A stretch of DNA of 64,000 nt from Methylohalobius sp964654415. Its GTDB lineage: Bacteria > Pseudomonadota > Gammaproteobacteria > Methylococcales > Methylothermaceae. Numbering within the stretch: position 1 is the stretch's first letter; every line of letters begins with the position of its first letter. Under the pieces are notes generated by a model that made no database searches, was not told the DNA's origin, and was given only the letters and a program-made list of their open reading frames with translations. The stretch spans positions 79,229 through 143,228 of the forward strand of contig CAZZIP010000006.1 in the NCBI GenBank assembly GCA_964654415.1, in the 5' to 3' direction. This document shows, piece by piece, positions 16,839 through 25,926 of the stretch. The position numbers and the translations under genes are program-made.

Positions 16839-17439
16839 ATCTGTCTACTTCTAGCCAGCGGTCGAGCACGGCATGGGCTTGGTCGATGCCGATTCTCTTA
16901 GGGGCCGAAAAAATCTGGCAGCTTAAGTTTCTGGAATATTCCGCTAACACCTTTTGCACCTTAAGAAGCGTGTTTTTAGCCAAAGCGTAGCTGAGTTTGT
17001 CGGCTTTAGTCAGGAGTATGTGCAGTGGCCGTTGGTAATGATTGCACCACTCGATCATGCGCAAATCAAACTCGGTCAGGGGATGGCGAATGTCCATGAT
17101 CAAAAATACTCCTTTCAGGCACCTACGTTGTCTGAAGTAATCCTCTATGGCTTTGCTCCAGCGCTCCTGAACTTGGGCGGGCGCCTTAGCAAAGCCGTAA
17201 CCGGGCAGGTCCACTAGGCGACGCTTCGTATCTACTTGGAAAAATACCAATTGCTGAGTTCGCCCCGGCGTTTTGCTCGTGCGGGCAAGCGCTTTTTGAT
17301 TGGTGAGCGTATTGATAGCGCTAGATTTTCCGGCATTGGAACGGCCGACGAAGGCGACTTCGAGCCCTGCGTCGGGGACGTCTTTGGCAAACTCAAGGGT
17401 GCTGAGCAGAAAGCGAGCTTGGTGATACAAAGAATTCAT
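16837..17439 (-). CDS. engB: Ribosome-biogenesis GTPase EngB (YihA/YsxC)
   Basis: A 200-residue TRAFAC GTPase needed for large ribosomal subunit assembly. G motifs seen: G1 GRSNAGKSS, G3 DLPGYGFAKAP, G4 LTKADKL, with the family segment TPGRTQQLVFFQV between them. Position opposite polA is conserved in gammaproteobacteria. Its stop lies inside the T run of the sRNA terminator, and its ATG is 91 bases from the divergent cytochrome gene. Confidence 0.97.
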   Translation of the reverse strand: MNSLYHQARFLLSTLEFAKDVPDAGLEVAFVGRSNAGKSSAINTLTNQKALARTSKTPGRTQQLVFFQVDTKRRLVDLPGYGFAKAPAQVQERWSKAIEDYFRQRRCLKGVFLIMDIRHPLTEFDLRMIEWCNHYQRPLHILLTKADKLSYALAKNTLLKVQKVLAEYSRNLSCQIFSAPKRIGIDQAHAVLDRWLEVDR

Positions 17440-17530
17440 TAAGTTTCAAGAAAAAACCCACGGTGAGAGTAATTTAGACGGCAAAATCGGTACAATGATA
17501 CCTCTTAAGCCGTAGAATTTAAGGAGCAGC

Positions 17531-18121
17531 ATGAAAACTATACTAACATTGATCGGTGTGATAGGTCTGATGTGGGAGGCTCGATTAGTTGTTGCTCAGC
17601 CCGGCAAGGTAAGTGAGAAAGCCGCTGTGTGCGTTGGCTGTCATGGCGAAGCGGGTAAGGGCGTAACTCCTGTGTTTCCGAAACTGGCGGGACAAAATGT
17701 CAAGTATCTGAGTGCGCAACTGCGATCTTTCAAGGATCAGACCCGCTCTGTTCCAGCCATGAATGCCGTTGCCGCAACGCTGAGCGAAGCCGATATTAGC
17801 GAGCTGAGCGCTTATTTTGCAGCTCAAAAATCCCAGCCAGAGTCGGGTGAGGTGCCGCCCAAAGGAGAAGCAATTTACCGCGCCGGGATCGCCGCCAAGG
17901 AGGTGCCAGCGTGCGCTGCCTGCCACGGTCCTGAAGGGCAGGGGAACGCCCCAGCAGGTTTCCCGCTGGTGCGGGGTCAATACGCCGCTTACACGGTCAA
18001 GGCCTTGAGCGATTATGCTGCTGGCGTGCGCGGCGAGAATACGCCGATGCACACTATCGCCGCTCGGCTGAGCGAGGACGAAATGAAAGCCGTGGCCGCT
18101 TATATCGCAGGATTGAAGTGA
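17531..18121 (+). CDS. Dihaem cytochrome c4
   Basis: A 196-residue periplasmic protein with a signal peptide (about 1-22, cut near VAQ) and two c-type haem sites, CVGCH (34-38) and CAACH (128-132), each followed by its own cytochrome fold with a late methionine ligand candidate (VPAMNAV; TPMHTIAARL). This is the cytochrome c4 layout of two homologous halves; such proteins donate electrons to terminal oxidases. A GGAGCAGC ribosome site precedes the ATG. It is followed by dsbA after 28 bases, as in Pseudomonas. Confidence 0.94.
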   Translation: MKTILTLIGVIGLMWEARLVVAQPGKVSEKAAVCVGCHGEAGKGVTPVFPKLAGQNVKYLSAQLRSFKDQTRSVPAMNAVAATLSEADISELSAYFAAQKSQPESGEVPPKGEAIYRAGIAAKEVPACAACHGPEGQGNAPAGFPLVRGQYAAYTVKALSDYAAGVRGENTPMHTIAARLSEDEMKAVAAYIAGLK

Positions 18122-18149
18122 GCTTATCCACACCGAACGATGGGGGACG

Positions 18150-18782
18150 ATGATGAGACCGATGATGCGCTACGTTTGGACGATACTGTTAGGGTGGTGT
18201 TTGACTGGCGGCGTGGTGGCTCAAGAGTATCTTGAGCTAAATCCGCCGAGGCCGACGCAAGATCCCGACAAAATTGAGGTCATCGAATTTTTCTGGTATG
18301 GCTGCCCGCACTGTTTTCGCTTTGATCCTTATTTAGAGGAGTGGGTCAAGGGCAAACCCGCCGAGGTGGTGTTCAAGCGCCAGCCGGTGATTTTCGGCGC
18401 CAATTGGGCGCCCCAGGCGCGGGCTTATTTTACCGCCGAAGTTTTGGGAGTAGTAGACAAAATCCATAAGGACTTCTTCAATGCGATGCATGTGGACAAG
18501 AAGCCGATGGCAAGCGAGGAAGAACTGACCGAATTTTTTGCCGCCCACGGCATCGACCGGCAAGACTTCAAAAATGCCTTCCGGTCGTTTGCAGTAGACA
18601 TGAAAATGCGCCAGGCCGAAGCCATCGCAGCCGATTACGGAATCACCGGGGTGCCGGCGCTGGTGGTCAACGGCAAGTACGCGATCACCGGCCAGACCGC
18701 CAAGAGCTATGCCAAAATGATTGAAGTGCTTAAGGCTTTGGTCGAACGCGAGCGGCAACGCTTAAGTACCGGTGCGCGCTAA
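18150..18782 (+). CDS. dsbA: Periplasmic thiol:disulfide oxidase DsbA
   Basis: A 210-residue protein with a signal peptide ending near GGVVAQ and a thioredoxin fold. The active site is CPHC (Cys52, Cys55) in FFWYGCPHCF, and the cis-proline segment is GVPALVVNGKY near residue 170, both as in DsbA. It forms disulfides in exported proteins. Two methionines at the start (M1, M2, M5) make the exact start uncertain by a few residues; a GGGGGA ribosome site supports 18150. Part of the cytochrome c4-dsbA-nuclease-dgcP cluster. Confidence 0.95.
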   Translation: MMRPMMRYVWTILLGWCLTGGVVAQEYLELNPPRPTQDPDKIEVIEFFWYGCPHCFRFDPYLEEWVKGKPAEVVFKRQPVIFGANWAPQARAYFTAEVLGVVDKIHKDFFNAMHVDKKPMASEEELTEFFAAHGIDRQDFKNAFRSFAVDMKMRQAEAIAADYGITGVPALVVNGKYAITGQTAKSYAKMIEVLKALVERERQRLSTGAR

Positions 18783-18804
18783 TAATGCATGCATGGAGGG
18801 GGAA

Positions 18805-19563
18805 ATGGGGCAGAGTTTAAGGCTTGCCAGCTTCAACATCCAGACCGGCATTCGTACGTGCCACTATGAGGATTACCTCCTTAAAAGCTGGCAACACCTG
18901 TGGCCCTGCGACAAGCGCTTTGTCAATTTGGAGCGGATCGCTGAATTCCTGCGGCCCTTTGACATTGTCGGCCTGCAGGAGGTGGACGGTGGCGGTGCCC
19001 GCAGCCACTACGTAATTCAGACCGAATACCTAGCCAGGCGCGCCGGATTCCCTTATTGGCACAATCAGGTCAACCGTAGAATCGGCCGCTTGGCTCTGCA
19101 CAGCAACGGTTTCTTAAGCCGCCTGCCGCCGGATGGGATCTATGAGACGCCGCTGCCTGGCCTACCCGGACGAGGGGCGATCTGGGTACGCTTCGGCCAA
19201 GGCAGAGAGGCCTTGTTGCTCTGTGTCTTGCATCTGGCGTTAAGCCCCCGGGCGCGGCGCCGGCAGTTGGATTTTGTCGCGGAGTGCCTTGCCGGTTACG
19301 AGCATGTGATCGTGATGGGGGACCTCAACTGTGGGGCCAACGCGCCTGAGCTGCGCCGATTTCTGACCCGTACTGGACTCATCGACCCGATCCCCCATGC
19401 GCGCACTTTCCCCAGTTGGCAGCCTCTGCGCAAGCTGGACCACATTCTGGTCAGCGCCAGTCTTGAGGTCAGCCGGAGGCAGGTGTACGATTTCGTTTGT
19501 TCCGATCATCTGCCGATTGGCGTCGAAATCGTGTTACCAGAAACCTTGCCTCTGGCCGCCTGA
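18805..19563 (+). CDS. Endonuclease/exonuclease/phosphatase family protein
   Basis: About 252 residues with the EEP (DNase I-like) fold: RLASFNIQTG at the start (catalytic Asn), IVGLQEVDGG (catalytic Glu), VIVMGDLNCG (Asp/Asn), and KLDHILVSA with CSDHLPIGVEI at the end (Asp-His pair). All catalytic positions of the fold are present, so it is probably active as a Mg-dependent phosphodiesterase; the substrate is unknown. I start at ATG 18805 because GGAGGGGG lies 5 bases before it; an in-frame ATG at 18772 overlaps dsbA. In Pseudomonas an orthologous gene sits between dsbA and dgcP. Confidence 0.85.
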   Translation: MGQSLRLASFNIQTGIRTCHYEDYLLKSWQHLWPCDKRFVNLERIAEFLRPFDIVGLQEVDGGGARSHYVIQTEYLARRAGFPYWHNQVNRRIGRLALHSNGFLSRLPPDGIYETPLPGLPGRGAIWVRFGQGREALLLCVLHLALSPRARRRQLDFVAECLAGYEHVIVMGDLNCGANAPELRRFLTRTGLIDPIPHARTFPSWQPLRKLDHILVSASLEVSRRQVYDFVCSDHLPIGVEIVLPETLPLAA

Positions 19564-19571
19564 GGTAAGAC

Positions 19572-20885
19572 ATGGCCGAGGCAGAGCCGGACAAATGGAA
19601 AAACAAGTGTCTGGCGCTTGCTGAGGAGTTAGACGCTCTACAGGCCAGGGCTGAGCGTACCGAGAAGCGCTTGCTTAAAATTTTGGCCCGCCTGGTCTGT
19701 GCCTTCGAGGGCCAATCCCAACGCTTAGATCAGTTCCTTGAGCAGTTGCACCAGGTATTGCGCCGTGGCTCCCTCGACGAACACGGTTTGGAGCAGCTGG
19801 ATGCTGCATCGGATGTCCTGTTGCGCGCCAGTGAGCAAATCCGGCGCGAGAAATCCTCCGGTGAGCAGGGCTTGCACCGCCAATTGCTGCGCCTCCTCGA
19901 AGTGGTCGAGATTCCCCCCAGCTTAAGCGATCTGGGCGAGCGACTAAGCGCTTCCTTAAAGCAGGGATGCGCGTCTGAGGAAGCGTTGGATGAAACCGCG
20001 CGCTTGCTCGCCGAGATCAATACCAGGCTACGGAAGGAACGGGCGGAGATTGAAGATTTTCTGGAGCAGCTGACGGCAAAGTTGCAACTTCTGGAAGCCC
20101 AGGCTCAGGATGTTGGCCGAGTGCTCCAGGCTAGCGATGGGAATTGGAACAGAACCTTGACTGCCCAGGTCGCTCATCTGCGCATTAAGACGTTTGAAGA
20201 AACCAATCTGGAAGCGCTCAAGCTCGTTATCACCGAAAGGCTCGACATTCTAACCCGCCAATTGCGCGTCTTCTACCAAGAGGAAACGGACAGAAATGCC
20301 CAAGCGGCAAAGCGCATCGCGGCTTTGACCGAACGCTTGCAGGAACTTGAGCAGGAATCTAAAAAATTGCGCCAGCAGCTCAAGATAGCTTACCAACAGG
20401 CGCTGTATGATCCGGTGACTGGCCTGCCCAATCGCAAGGCAACAGACGAGCGGCTGGCGCAGGAATTTTCCCGCTGGCAACGTTTCCATCAGCCCCTGAG
20501 TCTCTTGATATGGGATATCGATCATTTCAAACAGATCAACGACCGTTTCGGTCATCAGGCTGGTGACAAGACGCTGCGTATCGTCGGTCAGACCCTACGC
20601 GAAGGGATTCGGGCGGTGGATTTTGTTGGTCGTTACGGCGGTGAAGAATTTGTCATGCTGCTACCTGGTACCAAGCTGGAAGACGCCTTAAAAGTAGCTG
20701 AGAAGCTGCGCGAGGCGGTCAAAAGGCGCGGTTTTAACAGCCGCGGCAAACCGGTACCTATTACTATCTCTTGTGGTTTGAGCTGCGCGCGCCCTGGCGA
20801 TACCCAGATGTCCCTATTCGAACGGGCGGACAAAGCTCTGTATCAGGCCAAACAGGCTGGCCGGGATCGCTGCGTCAGCCTCTAG
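19572..20885 (+). CDS. dgcP: Diguanylate cyclase, DgcP type
   Basis: A 437-residue cytoplasmic protein. The N-terminal 280 residues are highly charged and helical with heptad-like coiled coil (ALTERLQELEQESKKLRQQL), then a GGDEF domain from about residue 285 (DPVTGLPNRKA). The active-site loop is GGEEF near residue 356, and the inhibitory I-site RAVD lies exactly 5 residues before it, so the enzyme should make c-di-GMP and be feedback inhibited. The gene order dsbA-EEP nuclease-GGDEF is that of the Pseudomonas dgcP locus, which supports the name; no membrane helix is seen. Confidence 0.85.
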   Translation: MAEAEPDKWKNKCLALAEELDALQARAERTEKRLLKILARLVCAFEGQSQRLDQFLEQLHQVLRRGSLDEHGLEQLDAASDVLLRASEQIRREKSSGEQGLHRQLLRLLEVVEIPPSLSDLGERLSASLKQGCASEEALDETARLLAEINTRLRKERAEIEDFLEQLTAKLQLLEAQAQDVGRVLQASDGNWNRTLTAQVAHLRIKTFEETNLEALKLVITERLDILTRQLRVFYQEETDRNAQAAKRIAALTERLQELEQESKKLRQQLKIAYQQALYDPVTGLPNRKATDERLAQEFSRWQRFHQPLSLLIWDIDHFKQINDRFGHQAGDKTLRIVGQTLREGIRAVDFVGRYGGEEFVMLLPGTKLEDALKVAEKLREAVKRRGFNSRGKPVPITISCGLSCARPGDTQMSLFERADKALYQAKQAGRDRCVSL

Positions 20886-20955
20886 TGCGCTTTTGGCGCG
20901 CGTTTCCCCGAAGATCGTCCATCTGAACAGGTGAAGCCGCTCAGGTATGGGGAGG

Positions 20956-21834
20956 TCAATCGCGCAATTGTTCCAGGCGCTTTAGCGCTTGTTGGCGTAT
21001 CGATTCGGGGAGGGGCACGAAGCGCTGGGCGAGGATTGCCTGGCCTTCAGGTAGGAGGGCAGTGCGGGCAAAGGCGACCGCCAAGGGATTAGATGGATCG
21101 AGGTATAAATAGAGATAATAGGTGAGTGGGTAATGGCCGCTTGCGAGGCGGTCAGCGGAGGGTAGAACTTTACGCCGGCCGGGTGGCAAAACCAACGGGA
21201 GCAGGCGAACCTCTTGGGTTGCCAAGGCGCGGCTAGCAAATCCTAGTGCGCCTGGTTGCTGGGCGATCTGATCGACCACCGCGGCATCGTCTGCGAGCAG
21301 GACGACGTTGCGCATTGGGCTGCCGCAGAGCACCTTGGCCTGGAAATGGAAATGGCTGGCGTTAGCCGGGGTGGAACCATAGAGAGGACCAGAAAGCAAG
21401 GGGGCGGCAGGGGGACCTGGCTGGCAGCGGTGGGTTCCAGCGTATAGGTATTCCAGTTCGGCAAGGCTGAGTTCTTGTCTAGGGTCGCTTGGGTGGACAA
21501 CTACGCCCAAGGCATCCAAACCCACGGTTAGAGCCAGGGGAGGACGGCCGTGGCGGTTTTGGAATACCGAAGCCTCGGCGGGTGTCAGAGTCCTGCTGAT
21601 GGCGACCAGCTCCGCCTCGCGGTTGAGCAGGGCCTGGACGGCGGTGAGCGTGTTAGCAGCAGCAGAGGAGACATTTGCCTCCGGGTGGGCGGTGCGGAAG
21701 TTAGCGATCCAAAAAGAGGTAGTCGGAGCTAAGGGTCGGTCGCTGTAGATGCGCAGAGTGTCTGCCGAAGTGACCTGCCAGATCAGCAACCCCAGCGCTA
21801 TCCCGAGCCAGCGGCTAAAAGGACTGGATTTCAT
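20956..21834 (-). CDS. PstS-like periplasmic phosphate-binding protein
   Basis: A 292-residue exported protein with a signal peptide ending near QVTSADT. It belongs to the PstS/PBP-like family: an early TLRIYSDRPLAPTTSFW segment, the VAISRTLTPAEASVF stretch, the ALGVVVHPSDPRQELSLAELEYLYAG block and a final FARTALLPEGQAILAQRFVPLP segment. It is shorter and more divergent than a transport PstS, and no pstCAB follow. The gene overlaps phoR by 4 bases, so it is the third gene of a phoB-phoR operon; a sensory or binding role in phosphate signalling is inferred. Confidence 0.78.
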   Translation of the reverse strand: MKSSPFSRWLGIALGLLIWQVTSADTLRIYSDRPLAPTTSFWIANFRTAHPEANVSSAAANTLTAVQALLNREAELVAISRTLTPAEASVFQNRHGRPPLALTVGLDALGVVVHPSDPRQELSLAELEYLYAGTHRCQPGPPAAPLLSGPLYGSTPANASHFHFQAKVLCGSPMRNVVLLADDAAVVDQIAQQPGALGFASRALATQEVRLLPLVLPPGRRKVLPSADRLASGHYPLTYYLYLYLDPSNPLAVAFARTALLPEGQAILAQRFVPLPESIRQQALKRLEQLRD

Positions 21835-23141
21835 GAGGCAACCGCCGTTGCGTTGGGCTGCACCATGCGTTCTGCAGGAAAATGGCAGCGGAAAGTACTG
21901 CCCTGCCCTAAGCGGCTGTCGATTTCCAGGCGGGCCTGATGCCGGTTTAAGACGTGCTTGACGATCGCTAGTCCCAGTCCGGTGCCAGTGGGATTTAATT
22001 GTTCGGCGCCTGGGACTCGGTAAAAACGCTCGGTTAGGCGGGGAATGTGCTCGGCTGGGATGCCGGGTCCGGTATCGGCGACTTCCAAGTATGCCCCTTG
22101 CCCGGTTGTATACCAGCGTACGGTGATGGTGCCGGTGGCGGGGGTATATTTGATCGCGTTGACGATCAGGTTGGTAAACGCGCTGCGCAGTTCCTGCTCG
22201 TTTCCGAGCAGGAACTGCCGAGATTCAATGTGGAGCTGGACGGAAGCGTGTTGTTCCTTGAGTTGGTCGAGTTCCGCCAAAATGCCTGCCAACAATTGCT
22301 CCACATCCACCGGATGCAACGAGCCGGGTTTGTTCTGGGTGGTTTCTAGGCGGCTCAAATACAGCAAATCGTCGATCAGATATTGCAGTCGGCGAAGTTG
22401 ATCGTCCATGCGTTTAAGCGACGGCCGAAAAGCCGGGGAAACGGCCGATTCAGTGTCCATCAGGGTTTCCAGATAGCCTTTGATGACGGTGATCGGGGTG
22501 CGCAGTTCGTGGGAGACGTGGGCGACGAAATCTCGGCGCTGGCGTTCCAATAGGCGAATCTGGGTAACATCCTGGGCGATGAGTAAATAGCGATCCGGCA
22601 CGTAGGGAACGATTCGGATCTCAAGTTGGACGTTATCGCGGTCTGGCACTTGAATCGTGATGGGTTGCTCGAATTTCGCCTGCTTTAAGTAGTTGACGAA
22701 TCCGGGATGGCGGAGAAGATTGTCGATGCGTAACCCCCTGTCTTTGGATTGGAGTCCCAAAAGATAAGCGGCGGCTTTGTTGAACCACTCGATCTCGAAT
22801 CCGTCGGTGAGCACGACAGTGGCGTCCGGCAAGGCTTCGGTAGCTTGGCGGAAGTGTTTTAGGATCTTGGCCAGCCGGCGTTTGCGCCGTCGATGGCGGC
22901 GTTGCCGCAGGCGCAGGCGGTGAAACACTTCGACCCACAGTCCGTTGCCTTCCGGCAGTTCGTTTCTCTCGCTGTAGGACCAAGCTAAAAGACACCAGCC
23001 GTAATAGAGATGACGGGCGAGATGGCCAAGGAGGAACACAGCCATGACCACCACGAGGTGCCCTTCGATCCAGCCGACGGCAAGGGCGACGGCCAAGCCC
23101 GAGGCAAACAGAACAAATTCCGACCGCAGGGCCTGGGCCAT
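21831..23141 (-). CDS. phoR: Phosphate-regulon sensor kinase PhoR
   Basis: A 436-residue kinase with two short N-terminal membrane helices (about 5-45), a basic linker (RQRRHRRRKRR), a PAS domain (about 95-200), the dimerisation box FVAHVSHELRTPITVIKGYLE with the phosphorylated His, and an ATP-binding domain with NLIVNAIKYTP and GTGLGLAIVKH. Length and layout equal E. coli PhoR (431). It follows phoB by 7 bases and overlaps the phosphate-binding-like gene. Confidence 0.95.
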   Translation of the reverse strand: MAQALRSEFVLFASGLAVALAVGWIEGHLVVVMAVFLLGHLARHLYYGWCLLAWSYSERNELPEGNGLWVEVFHRLRLRQRRHRRRKRRLAKILKHFRQATEALPDATVVLTDGFEIEWFNKAAAYLLGLQSKDRGLRIDNLLRHPGFVNYLKQAKFEQPITIQVPDRDNVQLEIRIVPYVPDRYLLIAQDVTQIRLLERQRRDFVAHVSHELRTPITVIKGYLETLMDTESAVSPAFRPSLKRMDDQLRRLQYLIDDLLYLSRLETTQNKPGSLHPVDVEQLLAGILAELDQLKEQHASVQLHIESRQFLLGNEQELRSAFTNLIVNAIKYTPATGTITVRWYTTGQGAYLEVADTGPGIPAEHIPRLTERFYRVPGAEQLNPTGTGLGLAIVKHVLNRHQARLEIDSRLGQGSTFRCHFPAERMVQPNATAVAS

Positions 23142-23148
23142 GAGTCTC

Positions 23149-23850
23149 TCAAGGTTGTAGAGGAGAAGTAGTGAAGCGGTAGCCGAAGCCTCGCACGGTT
23201 TCGATCATCGCATCACGCCCGTATTCGGCCAGAATTTTGCGTAGGCGACGGATATGCACGTCTACGGTCCGTTCTTCGATATAGACATCGTGCCCCCACA
23301 CCCGGTCCAGCAATTGTCCGCGGCTGTACACCTTGTCCGGGTGGATGAGGAAGAATTCCAGCAAGCGGTACTCAGTGGGGCTCAAGCTTATTGGCTGCTG
23401 ATCGATCTCGACCTTGTGCTCTTCAGGGTCTAGGAGAATACCGCCGACTTTGATCAGAGCGGGTTTTTCGCCCTTGCCGAAGCGCCTCAGCACGGCGTTG
23501 ATGCGGGCGATCAATTCGCGTGGGGAGAAGGGTTTGGTGATGTAATCGTCAGCCCCGCTGTCCAGTCCTAAGACTTTGTCTTCTTCCTCGCTGCGGGCGG
23601 TCAGGAGAATGATCGGAATGTCGCTGTAAGCGGCATTCCGGCGTAGCCTTTTGGCCCAATCAACGCCGCTTATGCCGGGCAACATCCAGTCTAGCAGGAT
23701 TAGGTCTGGAAGATGCTGCTCTATCTCTTGGAGCGCGGCTTGGACGTTCATGGCTGGGCGGACCTTGAACCCCGCCTGTTCCAGTACCAATTGCAACATG
23801 TCGCGGATAGCAGCTTCGTCTTCGACGACCAGAATGTCGATTTTTGCCAT
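23149..23850 (-). CDS. phoB: Phosphate-regulon response regulator PhoB
   Basis: A 233-residue OmpR-family regulator. The receiver domain has the acidic pocket VEDEAA, the phosphorylated Asp in LILLDWMLPG, and KPFSPRELIAR; the C-terminal winged helix has SPTEYRLLEFFLIHPDKVYSR and the VDVHIRRLRKIL recognition helix. These match PhoB closely. It binds Pho boxes; a good candidate site is seen before the porin at 39116. First gene of phoB-phoR-binding protein. Confidence 0.96.
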   Translation of the reverse strand: MAKIDILVVEDEAAIRDMLQLVLEQAGFKVRPAMNVQAALQEIEQHLPDLILLDWMLPGISGVDWAKRLRRNAAYSDIPIILLTARSEEEDKVLGLDSGADDYITKPFSPRELIARINAVLRRFGKGEKPALIKVGGILLDPEEHKVEIDQQPISLSPTEYRLLEFFLIHPDKVYSRGQLLDRVWGHDVYIEERTVDVHIRRLRKILAEYGRDAMIETVRGFGYRFTTSPLQP

Positions 23851-23904
23851 AAGGTTAAATTTGGTTGAATCGACCAGCTAAAGTAGCATTGTTGAATTAC
23901 TGAA

Positions 23905-23932
23905 TTATGAACGCGAAGGCCAGTGAAGTTCC
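23905..23932 (-). promoter_or_regulatory. Possible sigma-E-like promoter upstream of phoB
   Basis: On the minus strand a full GGAACTT (23932-23926) is followed after 15 bases by TCATAA (23910-23905). The -35 is perfect; the -10 and spacing are less good than at 16681. It would start transcription about 45 bases before the phoB ATG. Confidence 0.25.
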
Positions 23933-23937
23933 ATTTC

Positions 23938-24594
23938 TTATCTATGGTATATTGAGTTTTTAGTCATTGAGCGAGGATGGATGCGAATTTCCACCCGCCG
24001 ATTCTGGGCTCGGCCTGCAGGGGTGTCATTGGGCGCGATGGGTTTGCTTTGGCCCATGCCGCGGTCGAGGAGCCGCGAAGGGTCCACCCCTTGTGCGGCC
24101 AAATACCGAGCTACGCTGCGCGCGCGATCCTCGGACAAGCGTTGGTTGTATTCGGGGTTGCCAGTAGCGTCGGTATGCCCTGTCACTTCGACCAAGGTTT
24201 CACGATGCTCGTTCAACACGGTTGCCACCGAGTTGAGGATCGAGTAAAACTGAGAGGTTATCTCAGACGAGTCGCTCGCGAAGGTGATGTTGCTCGGCAT
24301 GATCAGACGCAGGTTTTGGCCTTCGCGGACGAGTTGGACTCCACTGCCTGCAAGTTTTTGGCGTAAGATTGCTTCCTGACGGTCCATGTAAGCGTCAATC
24401 GCCATTCCGGCCAACGCGCCAACGCTTGTGCCAATGGCAGTGCCGGTTCCGGGTTTGTCCATGACGGCACCTAGGGCCGCGCTGCTCCCGGCGCCTGGCG
24501 CCGTTTTGCTGGGCTGGGGTTCACCGGTATAAGGGTTGACGATGCAGCCGCCGAGGAATACGGCTGCACCGATGAGAACGAGGTATTTGGGCAT
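23938..24594 (-). CDS. OmpA-family lipoprotein (peptidoglycan-binding)
   Basis: A 218-residue protein with a signal peptide and lipobox FLGGC (Cys16). A glycine-zipper-like region follows (GTAIGTSVGALAGMAIDAYMD), then a C-terminal OmpA/MotB domain with ITFASDSSEI, VTGHTDATGNPEYNQRLSEDRA and GMGQSKPIAPNDTPAGRAQNRRVEI, the peptidoglycan-binding core. It is like YiaD/OmpA-like lipoproteins that tie outer membrane to cell wall. It is monocistronic, divergent from metK. Confidence 0.9.
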   Translation of the reverse strand: MPKYLVLIGAAVFLGGCIVNPYTGEPQPSKTAPGAGSSAALGAVMDKPGTGTAIGTSVGALAGMAIDAYMDRQEAILRQKLAGSGVQLVREGQNLRLIMPSNITFASDSSEITSQFYSILNSVATVLNEHRETLVEVTGHTDATGNPEYNQRLSEDRARSVARYLAAQGVDPSRLLDRGMGQSKPIAPNDTPAGRAQNRRVEIRIHPRSMTKNSIYHR

Positions 24595-24670
24595 GGAAGT
24601 CGATTTCAGTTGGTGTGAAATTTATGGTCTATCATCATAATAAATCACAGACGGATCATTTAAGTTAAAA

Positions 24671-24698
24671 TTGACTCATAGGTCAGCAAGGGTTTAAA
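24671..24698 (+). promoter_or_regulatory. Likely metK promoter
   Basis: TTGACT at 24671-24676 and TTTAAA at 24693-24698 with 16-base spacing lie 31 bases before the GTG start of metK. No SAM or SAH riboswitch structure was recognised in the 135-base leader. Confidence 0.4.
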
Positions 24699-24729
24699 AA
24701 CTTAAAAACACAAAACAAGGGTTGAGAGG

Positions 24730-25902
24730 GTGAGTCAAGATTTTGTTTTTACCTCCGAATCGGTCTCCGAAGGTCATCCGGACAAGATCGCCGATCAAAT
24801 TTCCGACGCCATGCTGGATGCTCTGTTAGAGCAGGATCCTAAGGCGAGGGTGGCGTGCGAGACGCTGGTCAAGACCGGAATGGTGCTTTTGGCTGGTGAG
24901 ATTACTACGAGCGCTTGGGTGGATTCTGAGCAACTGGTCCGCCAGGTGGTCAAAGAGATTGGTTATGACGACCCAGCGATCGGCTTCGATTGGCAGAGCT
25001 GCGCCGTCCTCCAAGCCATCGGCAAGCAGTCGCCCGACATCGCTATGGGAGTAGACGAGTCGGAAAACAAGGAACAAGGCGCTGGTGACCAGGGTCTGAT
25101 GTTCGGATACGCCTGCGACGAAACCAGCGTCCTGATGCCAGCTCCCATCTACTATGCCCACGAATTGGTCAAACGCCAGGCCAAGCTACGCAAATCTAAA
25201 GTGTTGCCTTGGCTTAGGCCGGACGCCAAAAGCCAGGTTACGATCCGCTATCAAGACGGCAAGCCGGTAGCGGTGGATGCGGTGGTGCTGTCCACCCAGC
25301 ACGCACCGGAAATTCCTCAGGCTGCGGTGCGGGAGGCGGTGATAGACGAAATCATCTTGAAAGTCATCCCGCACCAGTGGATTCATCGGGGAACCAAGTT
25401 CTTTGTCAATCCCACGGGCCAGTTTGTGATCGGCGGGCCGGTGGGGGACTGTGGCCTGACCGGGCGCAAGATCATCGTCGATACCTATGGCGGGATGGCG
25501 CGCCACGGCGGCGGTTGTTTTAGCGGCAAAGACCCAACCAAGGTGGACCGGTCGGCGGCTTATATGGGCCGCTATGTGGCCAAGAACATCGTCGCCGCAG
25601 GCTTGGCCGACCGCTGCGAGATCCAGGTGTCCTATGCCATCGGAGTGGCCGAGCCGACCTCGATTTCGATTGAGACCTTCGGCACCGGACGGGTGGCCGA
25701 ATCGCGCTTGGTCGAGATTGTGCGCGAGCACTTCGATCTACGCCCCAAAGGTTTGATTCAGGAACTTGATCTGCTCAGGCCGATCTTCCGCAAGACTGCC
25801 GCTTACGGGCATTTCGGCCGAACCGAACCGGAGTTTACCTGGGAACGCACTGACAAGGCTGAAATTCTGCGCGACGCTGCGGGACTTCCCCCGCGTGACT
25901 AA
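24730..25902 (+). CDS. metK: S-adenosylmethionine synthetase
   Basis: A 390-residue MAT enzyme making SAM from methionine and ATP. Signatures: TSESVSEGHPDKIADQISDA (start), GAGDQGLMFGYA, and GGGCFSGKDPTKVDRSAAY, the P-loop-like region in which a Cys takes the usual Ala position. The start is a GTG with GAGAGG upstream. It begins a methyl-cycle cluster, metK-ahcY-metF, with 24 bases to ahcY. Confidence 0.97.
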   Translation: MSQDFVFTSESVSEGHPDKIADQISDAMLDALLEQDPKARVACETLVKTGMVLLAGEITTSAWVDSEQLVRQVVKEIGYDDPAIGFDWQSCAVLQAIGKQSPDIAMGVDESENKEQGAGDQGLMFGYACDETSVLMPAPIYYAHELVKRQAKLRKSKVLPWLRPDAKSQVTIRYQDGKPVAVDAVVLSTQHAPEIPQAAVREAVIDEIILKVIPHQWIHRGTKFFVNPTGQFVIGGPVGDCGLTGRKIIVDTYGGMARHGGGCFSGKDPTKVDRSAAYMGRYVAKNIVAAGLADRCEIQVSYAIGVAEPTSISIETFGTGRVAESRLVEIVREHFDLRPKGLIQELDLLRPIFRKTAAYGHFGRTEPEFTWERTDKAEILRDAAGLPPRD

Positions 25903-25926
25903 ACCAAATAAGCAATGTAGGAGGTT

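Noticed and set aside
24595..24729. SAM or SAH riboswitch before metK
   Set aside because: No recognisable core or hairpin pattern; A-rich leader only.
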